A stretch of 17,105 bases of DNA from Saprospiraceae bacterium. Its GTDB lineage: Bacteria; Bacteroidota; Bacteroidia; Chitinophagales; Saprospiraceae. Location: assembly GCA_014379665.1 (NCBI GenBank), contig JACMLK010000482.1:1-17105 (forward strand), in the 5' to 3' direction. The position numbers and the translations under genes were made by a program. Below the pieces are notes generated by a model. It was not told the DNA's origin. It ran no database searches and worked only from the letters and a program-made list of their open reading frames with translations. Position 1 is the stretch's first letter. The number at the start of each line of letters is the position of its first letter. Of this stretch, positions 8,410-15,466 are shown piece after piece.

Positions 8410-9282
8410 TCAGGCAAGTGAGATAAAGAGGATGGTCAAAATAGCTAAAATAAATCCTGTCATTTTCACCTTTGACAAACGCTCACCGAATATAAATAAT
8501 CCAAAAATGGCAGCTACAATTAGTATACCCACATTATTGATTGGGAAAACAACTGAACCTTCCCAGCCTTGCTTAAGCAGCAGGAGCAAAAGATAAATTG
8601 AGAAAAAATTTGGCACGCCAAGAATAATTCCTCCAAGAATGTTTCTGAAAGTCACTTGAGTCTTTCGTCGGAGAAGTTGTAAGATCAGAAGGATCAAACC
8701 ACAGAAACCGGCAGACAGGAAAAGCAATGTAATAAATCCAAGATCTCCGTATTGTGACATGTTTTGATGCCCTACTAAAAAAAATACACTGTCTATAATA
8801 CACGAACTCAAAAATGTAAGAATTGGAAAAATCCAGATATGCCTTTTTTTATGAGTAACGACTTTGTCATCTTTTCCCCCATAACTGAGCAATAAAATGG
8901 CAATTATGGAAGTAAAAATTCCAACCCACTTCAGAGTGTTGGAAGATTCTCCATAAATCAGGATGGCAATCAGGGTAGGGGCAATCAGTGCCATTTTTTG
9001 AAAGACTGATGCTACGGTCAAACCAAAATGTTGTATGGTAAAGGCCATAAGGTTAAAAGCAACAATAAAAATACAGCCAAGACTTAGAGCGTACCAAAAC
9101 CAGGATTGAGAAAAAATATGTTCCTGAAAGGGTTTTCCTTCGGCTACTATAAAGGCGGTCAGCACACAAACCAAATAATTGACTACTATGGCTTGAAAAT
9201 TGTCAACCTTATATTTATCGAAAAGTTTGAATATTACTCCAATAAAGGCATTGAGAAAAATGCAGGTTATCAGAATCCACAT
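8410..9282 (-). CDS. EamA/DMT-family inner-membrane transporter
   Basis: Integral inner-membrane protein of the drug/metabolite transporter superfamily, 290 residues, with about ten hydrophobic segments arranged as two EamA repeats. The first half includes the ALIAPTLIAILIYGESSNTLKWVG segment, equivalent to the family's xxP...G/E-helix signature; the second half ends with INNVGILIVAAIFGLFIFGE followed by KVKMTGFILAILTIL. Family members export amino acids, metabolites or nucleotide sugars, and small relatives (ArnE/ArnF) move lipid-linked sugars; the substrate cannot be read here. The ATG at 9282 lies 3 bp after the stop of the lipid-kinase gene, and the stop is 6 bp before the YigZ gene, so the three are probably one operon. 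That linkage makes a lipid or lipid-precursor substrate possible, but this is inference only. Confidence 0.85.
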   Translation of the reverse strand: MWILITCIFLNAFIGVIFKLFDKYKVDNFQAIVVNYLVCVLTAFIVAEGKPFQEHIFSQSWFWYALSLGCIFIVAFNLMAFTIQHFGLTVASVFQKMALIAPTLIAILIYGESSNTLKWVGIFTSIIAILLLSYGGKDDKVVTHKKRHIWIFPILTFLSSCIIDSVFFLVGHQNMSQYGDLGFITLLFLSAGFCGLILLILQLLRRKTQVTFRNILGGIILGVPNFFSIYLLLLLLKQGWEGSVVFPINNVGILIVAAIFGLFIFGERLSKVKMTGFILAILTILFISLA

Positions 9283-9285
9283 AAC

Positions 9286-10185
9286 TCAATCCTTTTTGGA
9301 AATTAGTAAGAGGGATGCTGGTCTGATCTCGAAAGTAATACTTGAAGCAGCTACAAATCCCTCTCCATCAACATGAAAATAACCATCGGTATCTTTATTT
9401 TCAATCGTTATTTTATTTGATCTGAAAAAATCTACCAACGGACTTTTATGAAACGATTTATTCAACATGCGGGAAACCAAAAAAAAGTAACGGAATAAGT
9501 GTGCCTTTTTAACCAGAATGATGTCAAACATACCATCATATAATACTGCAGAAGGCGCAATTGCAAAATCATATCCATAGATGGACCCATTGGCAATGAC
9601 AGCCATAGCATATTCCTGCTCTGAAATTCTATCTTCGGTTGTTATTTTCAAATGCATAAACCTAAAACCAATACTTTCCTTCAAGGTATTAATAAAATAA
9701 GGAATGAATCCCCGTCTTTTGTTGAGTTTCGTTTTGAAGGCAACTGTAGCATCAAGTCCGAGTCCTGCGACGTTAATAAAAAACCTGTCATTGGCCAGCC
9801 CGGTATCGATATAAATTAAATGACTTGAATTGATAGCCCTGATTGCTCCGGCAACATCACGTCTCAATCCCAGATGGTAAGAAAATCCGTTCCCTGAGCC
9901 ATGAGGTACTACTGCAAGGGCAGTGGTTGATCCAACTAAAGATGTGGCAACTTCATTAATGGTACCATCACCACCCACAGCGGCCACTGCAAAATAACCC
10001 TTATCGCGGGCTTCAGCACTTAATAAAGTAGCATGTTTTGGATATTCAGTATAACAGATTTCGTAGTCAAATATATTAGTGTCTAAATGCTCATTGATCA
10101 TGTCATTCAGTTTTGCTTTGGATTTTGTTCCTGAAAATGGATTTGTTATAAATCTGATTTTCTTTTTAATAGCTGTTGAAGACAT
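9286..10185 (-). CDS. diacylglycerol/sphingosine-kinase-fold lipid kinase (YegS/DgkB family)
   Basis: Soluble or membrane-associated lipid kinase of the diacylglycerol kinase catalytic family, 299 residues. The N-terminal ATP-binding domain is clear: FITNPFSGTKSK (12-23), AVGGDGTINEV (69-79) and VVPHGSGNGFSYHLG (92-106), where GSGNG replaces the GTGND form common in DgkB. The second domain includes INVAGLGLDATVAFKTK, the conserved AIAPSAVLYDGMFDIILVKK segment, and a DGEGF motif near the C terminus. Members phosphorylate diacylglycerol, phosphatidylglycerol, undecaprenol or sphingoid/ceramide lipids. It sits downstream of the epimerase, GNAT and serine palmitoyltransferase-type genes, so a dihydroceramide or sphingoid base is a reasonable candidate substrate (inference). 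It is 3 bp upstream of the EamA gene. A -7 box lies about 76 nt upstream, so it probably starts its own transcript. Confidence 0.9.
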   Translation of the reverse strand: MSSTAIKKKIRFITNPFSGTKSKAKLNDMINEHLDTNIFDYEICYTEYPKHATLLSAEARDKGYFAVAAVGGDGTINEVATSLVGSTTALAVVPHGSGNGFSYHLGLRRDVAGAIRAINSSHLIYIDTGLANDRFFINVAGLGLDATVAFKTKLNKRRGFIPYFINTLKESIGFRFMHLKITTEDRISEQEYAMAVIANGSIYGYDFAIAPSAVLYDGMFDIILVKKAHLFRYFFLVSRMLNKSFHKSPLVDFFRSNKITIENKDTDGYFHVDGEGFVAASSITFEIRPASLLLISKKD

Positions 10186-10261
10186 TTTATATTTTTTTTA
10201 CACTGGATCATATTCATCATGAAAAGTCCAATAACTTTTTTTTGATTTTTTCACCAAAGCG

Positions 10262-10269
10262 CAAAAGTA
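10262..10269 (-). promoter_or_regulatory. putative -7 box for lipid kinase-EamA-yigZ operon
   Basis: The minus strand reads TACTTTTG followed by C, an exact fit to TAnnTTTG. It lies about 76 nt upstream of the kinase ATG, a longer leader than the 33-36 nt seen for other boxes in the window. No -33 element was recognised. Confidence 0.45.
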
Positions 10270-10340
10270 CAAATAAAGAATGGAAATAATTTCAGGATTG
10301 ACTTTGAGACATTATGAAGGTATAATTCATCTCAATTTAA

Positions 10341-10362
10341 ATTTTTATACAAGTATAAAAAT
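10341..10362. repeat. AT-rich palindrome downstream of the epimerase gene
   Basis: Two perfect 10-base arms, ATTTTTATAC and GTATAAAAAT, are separated by AA. The site starts 22 nt past the stop codon of the epimerase gene and lies upstream of the kinase promoter box. The 2-base spacer is too short for a full hairpin loop, so a dyad binding site is as likely as a terminator. The arms are almost all A/T and no distinct T-tract stands out, so function is uncertain. Confidence 0.4.
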
Positions 10363-10383
10363 AAAATATAATGCTTTTCCGGA

Positions 10384-11382
10384 TCATCGGAGCCATTTAT
10401 TATCCTTATACCACTGAACTGTTTCAGGTATGCCTTTTGTAAGATCATATTCAGCCTTAAATTCAAGTTCCGTTTCCAGGTCAAGAACATCACATTTCCA
10501 ATTACGGGCTTTGATTTCATTGACTTTATCGATGTTTAGCGGCGGGTAGCTATCCCAAATACCGGCAGCTTTTTCACTGACAAAGGCGACTAACTTAATA
10601 ACTGGTATGGGTAGTCTTATTTTAAAGGTTCTTTTATTAAGGCTTTCACGAATAAACCCGCTAAAAGCATCTCCCGTATAAACATGACCGTCTGTAGCGA
10701 AATATGCCTTATGTTTGTAAGGACTAAATATAGCTAAGATCATCAATCTGGCCAGATCTTTAACATAGATGAAAGTCAGATGCTGAGGTAAAAAGCCCGC
10801 ATTCAGCTCTATTCTTCTATTGATCATCTGAAATACATTCAGCAGATCTTTTTCTCCCGGACCATATACCGCTGTTGGTCTGATAATGAGAAAGGGGATG
10901 TCACGTTGCTGAGTTAAATATATTTCAGCCTCAAGTTTACTTTTGCCATAATAAGTGACAGGGTAGGGAATTACATCCTGTGATAAAATACCATTTTTCT
11001 GAAAGTCTGCGGGACCAGTTGCCGCAAGGCTACTGACAAAAAGGAATTTTTTTAAAGTAATCCCTGATTTCCTGATGGCTTCTATCACATTTATCAGATA
11101 ATCCCTATTGACCCGTAAATATTCACCGGGATCCGGTGATTTGGTGACACCGGCATTATGAATAACGTAGGTAAACTGATATTTTGTAAAAAAAGAAGAC
11201 ATTTGATTTACGTCCATATAGTCAAATTCCAGAAAGGTGATATTCAGATCCTTTATAGAACTGATATTACTGTTTTTCCTGATGGCAGCATATACTTCAA
11301 GACCGCGTTTTAGCGCTTCTTCAACAAGAAAAGTACCGATAAATCCATTTGCTCCGGTAATCAATATCTTCTCTTTGATCAT
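10384..11382 (-). CDS. NAD(P)-dependent epimerase-type reductase, candidate 3-ketosphinganine reductase (CerR-like)
   Basis: Extended short-chain dehydrogenase/reductase of 332 residues with a Rossmann fold: nucleotide-binding GANGFIG at 10-16, NAG at 76-78, Ser117/Ser118 in LFVSSLAA, catalytic Tyr145 and Lys149 in YYGKSK, and the RPTAVYGPG segment at 168-176. Sequence alone gives only NAD-dependent epimerase/dehydratase. Established work in Caulobacter showed that a protein of this class (CerR) reduces 3-ketosphinganine in bacterial ceramide synthesis. Here the gene is 3 bp downstream of the GNAT-fold gene and close to a serine palmitoyltransferase-type gene, so the CerR role is a well-supported inference. 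A nucleotide-sugar role is the alternative. There is no glycosyltransferase beside it. The ATG at 11382 leads directly into the first Rossmann strand and is the natural start. Confidence 0.8.
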   Translation of the reverse strand: MIKEKILITGANGFIGTFLVEEALKRGLEVYAAIRKNSNISSIKDLNITFLEFDYMDVNQMSSFFTKYQFTYVIHNAGVTKSPDPGEYLRVNRDYLINVIEAIRKSGITLKKFLFVSSLAATGPADFQKNGILSQDVIPYPVTYYGKSKLEAEIYLTQQRDIPFLIIRPTAVYGPGEKDLLNVFQMINRRIELNAGFLPQHLTFIYVKDLARLMILAIFSPYKHKAYFATDGHVYTGDAFSGFIRESLNKRTFKIRLPIPVIKLVAFVSEKAAGIWDSYPPLNIDKVNEIKARNWKCDVLDLETELEFKAEYDLTKGIPETVQWYKDNKWLR

Positions 11383-11385
11383 TTA

Positions 11386-12510
11386 TTAAATTTTTTTCTT
11401 GTAAAGTCTGTATGTTTTATATTTCTCGCCATTGAGATGTTCTGCAGCAGCTACCATAGCCGTATTGCTCTCAAGTATCCATGATGCTTCTCCTCCTGTT
11501 ATACCTCGTCGTCTGGCTTCCTGAATGTTTTTAGCAAAGAAGATGGTTTCAATTCCCATTTTTCTGTATTCTTCAAGGACTCCAAGTGCCATGATACGTA
11601 CAAATTTAGTCTTGTTTTTCCCAAATAGCAGTCGGAATATTCCGAAAGGGAATAATTTACCACGCTTATTTTTTATCAGTACTTCATTAATATTCGGCAA
11701 AGTGAGTCCAAAGCCAATAGCCTTACCTTCTTTTTCTGCAATATAAGCAAAATTCGGATCTAACAACATTTTCAAATCATTTTTCAGATACTCGAATTCA
11801 TCATCCGTAAATGGGACAAAGCCCCAATTTTCTTCCCACGCATCATTATATATTTTTTGAATCCTTTTAGCTTCATTATTGATGTCCTTCAGGTTGACAT
11901 TGCGGATGGTGATGCCTTTTCCCTTTAATCTGTTTTCCACGGCATCAGCAATTCTAAGTGATTTTTCTGATGCCTGTAGGGCATTTATCATGAATGCAAA
12001 TAAATCCATTTCCTTTTTCAGGCCGTAGCTTTCTATCAATCCTCCATAATATGGTTTATTATAGGTCATCATTATTTTTGGTGGGTCATCAAATCCCTCT
12101 ACCAATGTTCCCGCTGTTTCGTTGGTTGTAAAATTTGTCGGTCCCATAAGATATTCATGTCCATTTTCTTTGGCGTAGGCCATGGCTTTATCCAAAAGTG
12201 CATGACAGACTTCCTGATCTTCAATAAAGTCAAAGAAACCAAAAAAACCAACATTGCTTTTGTGATGCCTGTTATAATTTGTATTATGAATGGCTGCTAT
12301 CCTTCCTACAATGTTATCATTTTTTTTGGCCAAAAAATATTTGACTTTACCATATTTATGAAACGGATACTTTTCCGGATTCATCATATCTTTTTGACCA
12401 ATAAATATTTCGGGAACATAAAATGGATCATTTTTATAAAGATCGTGGGGGAAATTGATAAAATCAGAAATACCGTCTTTAAAGGTGACTTCTTGAATTT
12501 TAATACTCAT
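11386..12510 (-). CDS. GNAT-fold N-acyltransferase, candidate bacterial ceramide synthase (bCerS-like)
   Basis: Protein of 374 residues with two GNAT-like halves. The N-terminal half carries DPFYVPE (28-34), IVGRIAAIHN (67-76), GFFGFFDFIED (88-98), GPTNFTTNETAG (123-134) and the MMTYNKPYY segment (147-155). The C-terminal half has NDAWEENWGF (222-231), IGFGLTLPNINE, a GNAT acyl-CoA-binding type element MALGVLEEYRKMGI (307-320), and EASWILESNTAM (341-352). Most databases would call this a hypothetical or N-acetyltransferase. In Caulobacter, an acyltransferase of this superfamily, encoded near serine palmitoyltransferase, was shown to N-acylate sphingoid bases. The 3-bp spacing to the epimerase gene and the neighbouring synthase support that role, but assignment to the exact bCerS subfamily is from memory and context, not alignment. 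A -7 box lies 35 nt upstream of the ATG. Confidence 0.7.
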   Translation of the reverse strand: MSIKIQEVTFKDGISDFINFPHDLYKNDPFYVPEIFIGQKDMMNPEKYPFHKYGKVKYFLAKKNDNIVGRIAAIHNTNYNRHHKSNVGFFGFFDFIEDQEVCHALLDKAMAYAKENGHEYLMGPTNFTTNETAGTLVEGFDDPPKIMMTYNKPYYGGLIESYGLKKEMDLFAFMINALQASEKSLRIADAVENRLKGKGITIRNVNLKDINNEAKRIQKIYNDAWEENWGFVPFTDDEFEYLKNDLKMLLDPNFAYIAEKEGKAIGFGLTLPNINEVLIKNKRGKLFPFGIFRLLFGKNKTKFVRIMALGVLEEYRKMGIETIFFAKNIQEARRRGITGGEASWILESNTAMVAAAEHLNGEKYKTYRLYKKKI

Positions 12511-12545
12511 TTTGAATGTTTTATTTATGGATAAACTTTAGGAAA

Positions 12546-12553
12546 CAAAGGTA
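12546..12553 (-). promoter_or_regulatory. putative -7 box for bCerS-like/CerR-like operon
   Basis: The minus strand reads TACCTTTG, an exact match to TAnnTTTG, 35 nt upstream of the GNAT gene's ATG. This suggests the acyltransferase-reductase pair is transcribed independently of the serine palmitoyltransferase-type gene. No -33 element was recognised. Confidence 0.5.
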
Positions 12554-12693
12554 TCAATAATATATTTGCTTATATATTTGAGATCAACAAATCAAAAATT
12601 CAAGAGTAAAATATCCGGAATAGGATGACAAACAAATATATGAGCAGGATAAGAAAAAACCTTAAACATGATAAATTATCAAAACTGATTGTC

Positions 12694-12719
12694 TTTTATA
12701 ATGCGGATGTATTATAAAA
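12694..12719. repeat. AT-rich inverted repeat downstream of the synthase gene
   Basis: Perfect 9-base arms TTTTATAAT and ATTATAAAA flank an 8-base spacer GCGGATGT. The site lies about 70 nt past the stop of the serine palmitoyltransferase-type gene, within a 278-bp gap that otherwise holds only the acyltransferase promoter region. It could form a weak stem-loop acting as a terminator, or be a dyad binding site. The A/T-only arms mean a chance origin cannot be excluded. Confidence 0.35.
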
Positions 12720-12788
12720 ACAGCAGATAATTATGGTGTACACTTCATCTTTAACTGAGGTGTAAAATGTCAATAGTAAGAAAATATT

Positions 12789-14000
12789 TTAACTATGAAC
12801 CAACACATCTTTAGTATCAAACACGCCTATTTCATTGGCAATTTGTGCGAGTACATCAACTGAGGTATCTATTTGCTCTGTGGTATGTGTAGCCATCAAT
12901 GAATATCTTATCATTGATGAAGTACTTGGCACTGCAGGTGATACCACCGGATTGACAAATATCCCTCGTTCCAATGCCATTTTGGTAAGTTGGAATGTTT
13001 TATAATCATCCCTGATCAGAATGGGGATAATTGGGGTTACTGAATGACCGGTGTCAAATCCTGCGGCTTTTAGTGTAGCCATGGCGTAATGAGTATTATC
13101 CCAAAGCGCTTTTATTCTTTCAGGTTCTTCCTGGATAAGATCAAGCGCTGCAATGACACTGGCAGCATTTGCGGGGGCTATGCTTGCACTGAATATAAGA
13201 GACCTTGCGTTATGTTTGAGATAATTTATAGTGTCGTGATCAGCTGCAATAAATCCGCCAATACTTGCGAGGGACTTACTGAATGTCCCCATGATTAAAT
13301 CTACCTGATCTGTAAGACCAAAATGATCAGCAGTACCACTTCCGTTCCTGCCTAGCACACCTAAACCATGCGCATCATCCACCATAATACTGGCATTGTA
13401 TTTTTTTGCTAACTGGACGATTTCTGGTAAATTAGCGATATCACCCTCCATGCTAAAGACGCCGTCTATCACGTTTAGTTTTATTTTGTCTGGTTCACAT
13501 CTGCTCAGGGCTTTATCAAGTGAATCCATATCATTATGGCCGTACTTCATGACCTTGGCAAAAGAAAGCCGTGCTCCATCTAAAATGCACGCGTGATCCA
13601 ATTCATCCAATAAAAGATAGTCATGTCTTCCAGGTATAGAAGAAATGACGCCCAGATTGACCTGAAAGCCTGTACTAAACACAAGTGCTTCAGGTTTACC
13701 AACAAATTTCGCCAACTTTTCTTCAAGTTCAAGATGTATATCCAATGTCCCGTTCAGGAAACGTGAGCCGGCACACCCGGAGCCGTATTTTTCAATAGCT
13801 CTGATAGACGCTTCTTTCAGTTTCGGGTGATTGGTAAGTCCCAGATAACTGTTTGACCCAAACATCAACACATCTTTACCAGCGATTTTAACCACTGTAT
13901 CCTGCTCTGATTCAATAGTCCGGAAGAATGGGTATAATCCCATTTGTTGAATCTGTTGTGGCAATGTATAACCCACCATTTTTTGTTTCAATGGAGACAT
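12789..14000 (-). CDS. spt: serine palmitoyltransferase-type alpha-oxoamine synthase
   Basis: Pyridoxal-phosphate enzyme, 403 residues, of the alpha-oxoamine synthase family, which condenses an amino acid with an acyl-CoA. Serine palmitoyltransferase (EC 2.3.1.50) makes 3-ketosphinganine, the committed step of sphingolipid synthesis. Visible features are FGSNSYLGLTNHP (47-59), GSGCAGSRFLNGT (73-85), the cofactor-stacking His136 in DELDHACILDGA, VDDAHGLGVLG (207-217), the Schiff-base lysine 242 in GTFSKSLASIGGF, and the PAVPSTSSMIRYSLMATHT segment (355-373) resembling bacterial serine palmitoyltransferases. The close paralogues KBL (2-amino-3-ketobutyrate ligase) and BioF are alternatives. The N-terminal extension, the C-terminal loop, and the neighbouring acyltransferase, reductase and lipid kinase favour serine palmitoyltransferase; no biotin or threonine genes are present. 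The synthase lies 278 bp upstream of the acyltransferase gene. Confidence 0.88.
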   Translation of the reverse strand: MSPLKQKMVGYTLPQQIQQMGLYPFFRTIESEQDTVVKIAGKDVLMFGSNSYLGLTNHPKLKEASIRAIEKYGSGCAGSRFLNGTLDIHLELEEKLAKFVGKPEALVFSTGFQVNLGVISSIPGRHDYLLLDELDHACILDGARLSFAKVMKYGHNDMDSLDKALSRCEPDKIKLNVIDGVFSMEGDIANLPEIVQLAKKYNASIMVDDAHGLGVLGRNGSGTADHFGLTDQVDLIMGTFSKSLASIGGFIAADHDTINYLKHNARSLIFSASIAPANAASVIAALDLIQEEPERIKALWDNTHYAMATLKAAGFDTGHSVTPIIPILIRDDYKTFQLTKMALERGIFVNPVVSPAVPSTSSMIRYSLMATHTTEQIDTSVDVLAQIANEIGVFDTKDVLVHS

Positions 14001-14064
14001 GATAAATTATTTTAATTGAGCGAGTAAATTAAATGAAATAATAATTATATCTTAACTTAACACG

Positions 14065-14072
14065 CAAATATC
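14065..14072 (-). promoter_or_regulatory. weak candidate -7 box for the synthase gene
   Basis: The minus strand reads GATATTTG, one mismatch to TAnnTTTG, 64 nt upstream of the synthase ATG. It is the best match in that gap on this strand but is not strong. Confidence 0.25.
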
Positions 14073-14200
14073 TGAAATAAGTTTCATATTAAAAGCAACC
14101 AAAGCCAAGTTTTTAAAAAATTAGTTGGTTTTCCTGGTTATCAGACACCTATAAAACTGAAATAAAAATTATATTTTCTCTGTAAAACTTTTATTTTGAC

Positions 14201-14208
14201 TAATTTTG
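14201..14208 (+). promoter_or_regulatory. putative -7 box for leader ORF and UDP-xylose synthase
   Basis: TAATTTTG followed by CA is an exact match to TAnnTTTG and identical to the slyD-like box. It ends 34 nt before the ATG of the 26-codon leader ORF and 111 nt before the UDP-xylose synthase TTG start. The spacing fits the leader ORF as the first translated frame. Confidence 0.5.
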
Positions 14209-14242
14209 CAGTAGTAACCGCTGATGAAATTTTTCATTTAGT

Positions 14243-14323
14243 ATGAATGCAATTCCAAAACCAAAATTTCATGACGGTTTGCCTTCAGTTTTGACATTAT
14301 TAACTAAAGTATATACATATTGA
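14243..14323 (+). CDS. possible 26-residue leader peptide overlapping the uxs start
   Basis: A short frame begins with ATG and encodes [20 protein letters not shown] followed by TKVYTY. Its TGA stop (14321-14323) overlaps the TTG start of the next gene in a TTGA arrangement, as expected for translational coupling. A -7 box lies 34 nt upstream, matching the spacing seen before other genes here. It resembles no protein I recognise and has no obvious regulatory codon run. It may be a real leader or small protein, or a chance open frame in a 5' leader; 26 codons alone is weak evidence. Confidence 0.35.
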   Translation: MNAIPKPKFHDGLPSVLTLLTKVYTY

Positions 14324-15267
14324 AAAGAATTTTAATCACGGGAGCTGCCGGTTTTCTTGGCTCCCACCTTTGTGACAGATTCGTAAGTGAAGAATTTACA
14401 GTCATCGGAATGGACAATCTGATTACAGGTAATATCAAAAATATTGAACACTTATTCCCTTTAAAAAACTTTGAATACTATCATCATGATGTATCAAAGT
14501 TTGTACATGTACCCGGGCAGTTGGACTATATATTACATTTTGCATCTCCGGCAAGTCCGATTGATTATTTAAAGATGCCAATACAAACACTGAAGGTTGG
14601 TTCATTGGGTACACATAATCTTCTTGGGTTGGCAAAGTCCAAAAATGCCCGGATATTAATTGCATCCACCTCCGAAGTATATGGTGATCCACTGGTACAT
14701 CCACAAAGGGAAGATTACTGGGGCAATGTCAATCCGATTGGTCCACGAGGTGTATATGACGAGGCCAAAAGATTTCAGGAAGCTATCACTATGGCATACC
14801 ACACCTATCATGGTCTGGAGACCAGAATTATTCGGATATTTAATACCTATGGCCCCAGAATGAGGGTTGAAGACGGTAGAGTGCTGCCGGCCTTTTTCTG
14901 TCAGGCGATACGAGGAGAAGGATTGACGGTATTCGGTGAGGGCAACCAGACGAGGTCTTTCTGTTACGTGGATGATTTGGTAGAAGGCATATACAGATTG
15001 TTGTTCAGTAATTATCATTTACCTGTTAACATCGGTAATCCATCAGAAATTACCATATTGCAGTTTGCCAAAGAAATAATGGCTTTAGTTCAAAACCCCA
15101 AAGCCCATATCATTTATGACCCTTTACCTGTGGATGATCCCAAACAAAGACAACCTGATATTACTTTGGCAAAAGATATTCTTGGCTGGGAACCTAAAGT
15201 GTCCCGGGAAGAAGGATTGATAAAAACATACAAATATTTTAAAGACTTGCTGAAAGGCATGGATTAA
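14320..15267 (+). CDS. uxs: UDP-glucuronic acid decarboxylase (UDP-xylose synthase)
   Basis: Cytoplasmic extended short-chain dehydrogenase of 315 residues that decarboxylates UDP-glucuronate to UDP-xylose (EC 4.1.1.35) using bound NAD. Motifs are GAAGFLGSH (8-16), the [20 protein letters not shown] segment (73-92) typical of this subfamily, catalytic TSE (117-119) in [14 protein letters not shown] with Tyr146 and Lys150, [10 protein letters not shown], and [14 protein letters not shown]. These set it apart from dTDP-glucose 4,6-dehydratase. The start is TTG at 14320: the Rossmann strand [12 protein letters not shown] begins immediately, so no downstream start is possible, and the upstream ATG at 14243 is in another frame. 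No UDP-glucose dehydrogenase or glycosyltransferase is visible, so the acceptor of xylose is unknown. It is divergent from the synthase gene and converges on a lipoprotein gene 199 bp away. Confidence 0.9.
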   Translation: MKRILITGAAGFLGSHLCDRFVSEEFTVIGMDNLITGNIKNIEHLFPLKNFEYYHHDVSKFVHVPGQLDYILHFASPASPIDYLKMPIQTLKVGSLGTHNLLGLAKSKNARILIASTSEVYGDPLVHPQREDYWGNVNPIGPRGVYDEAKRFQEAITMAYHTYHGLETRIIRIFNTYGPRMRVEDGRVLPAFFCQAIRGEGLTVFGEGNQTRSFCYVDDLVEGIYRLLFSNYHLPVNIGNPSEITILQFAKEIMALVQNPKAHIIYDPLPVDDPKQRQPDITLAKDILGWEPKVSREEGLIKTYKYFKDLLKGMD

Positions 15268-15374
15268 CGTTACTGAAAAATAACACAATCTGTCTTTAAT
15301 ATATGCGCTCTTGAGTTTAAGCGTCAATTGTCATACAGTTAATGATCAGGCTAACAATCAACCAATTATGTGTA

Positions 15375-15416
15375 TTATAATTTAGCGCTTTGTTTTGATG
15401 ATGAGTTAAATTATAA
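15375..15416. repeat. AT-rich inverted repeat between convergent genes
   Basis: Perfect 10-base arms TTATAATTTA and TAAATTATAA flank a 22-base spacer. It lies in the 199-bp gap between the UDP-xylose synthase stop and the lipoprotein stop, where a bidirectional terminator would be expected. The arms are A/T only and would form a weak stem, so this is a tentative assignment. I see nothing else definite in the gap. Confidence 0.3.
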
Positions 15417-15466
15417 AATTTGGAAAAAGAACAACATGTCAATAAGTTCTTTATATGGACAAAGCA

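Larger units (their letters stand above)
14001..14319. other. 319-bp divergent intergenic region with two promoters and a leader ORF
   Basis: This gap separates the leftward synthase gene from the rightward UDP-xylose synthase gene. It holds a weak minus-strand -7 box at 14065-14072, an exact plus-strand -7 box at 14201-14208, and a 26-codon ORF starting at 14243. The rest is AT-rich, with no other element I can support. Confidence 0.5.

Noticed and set aside
12157..12534. 125-codon plus-strand frame opposite the GNAT gene
   Set aside because: It is antisense to a gene with clear family motifs and has no recognisable domain or promoter.
14656..15018. 120-codon minus-strand frame inside uxs
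   Set aside because: Shadow frame opposite a conserved enzyme gene.
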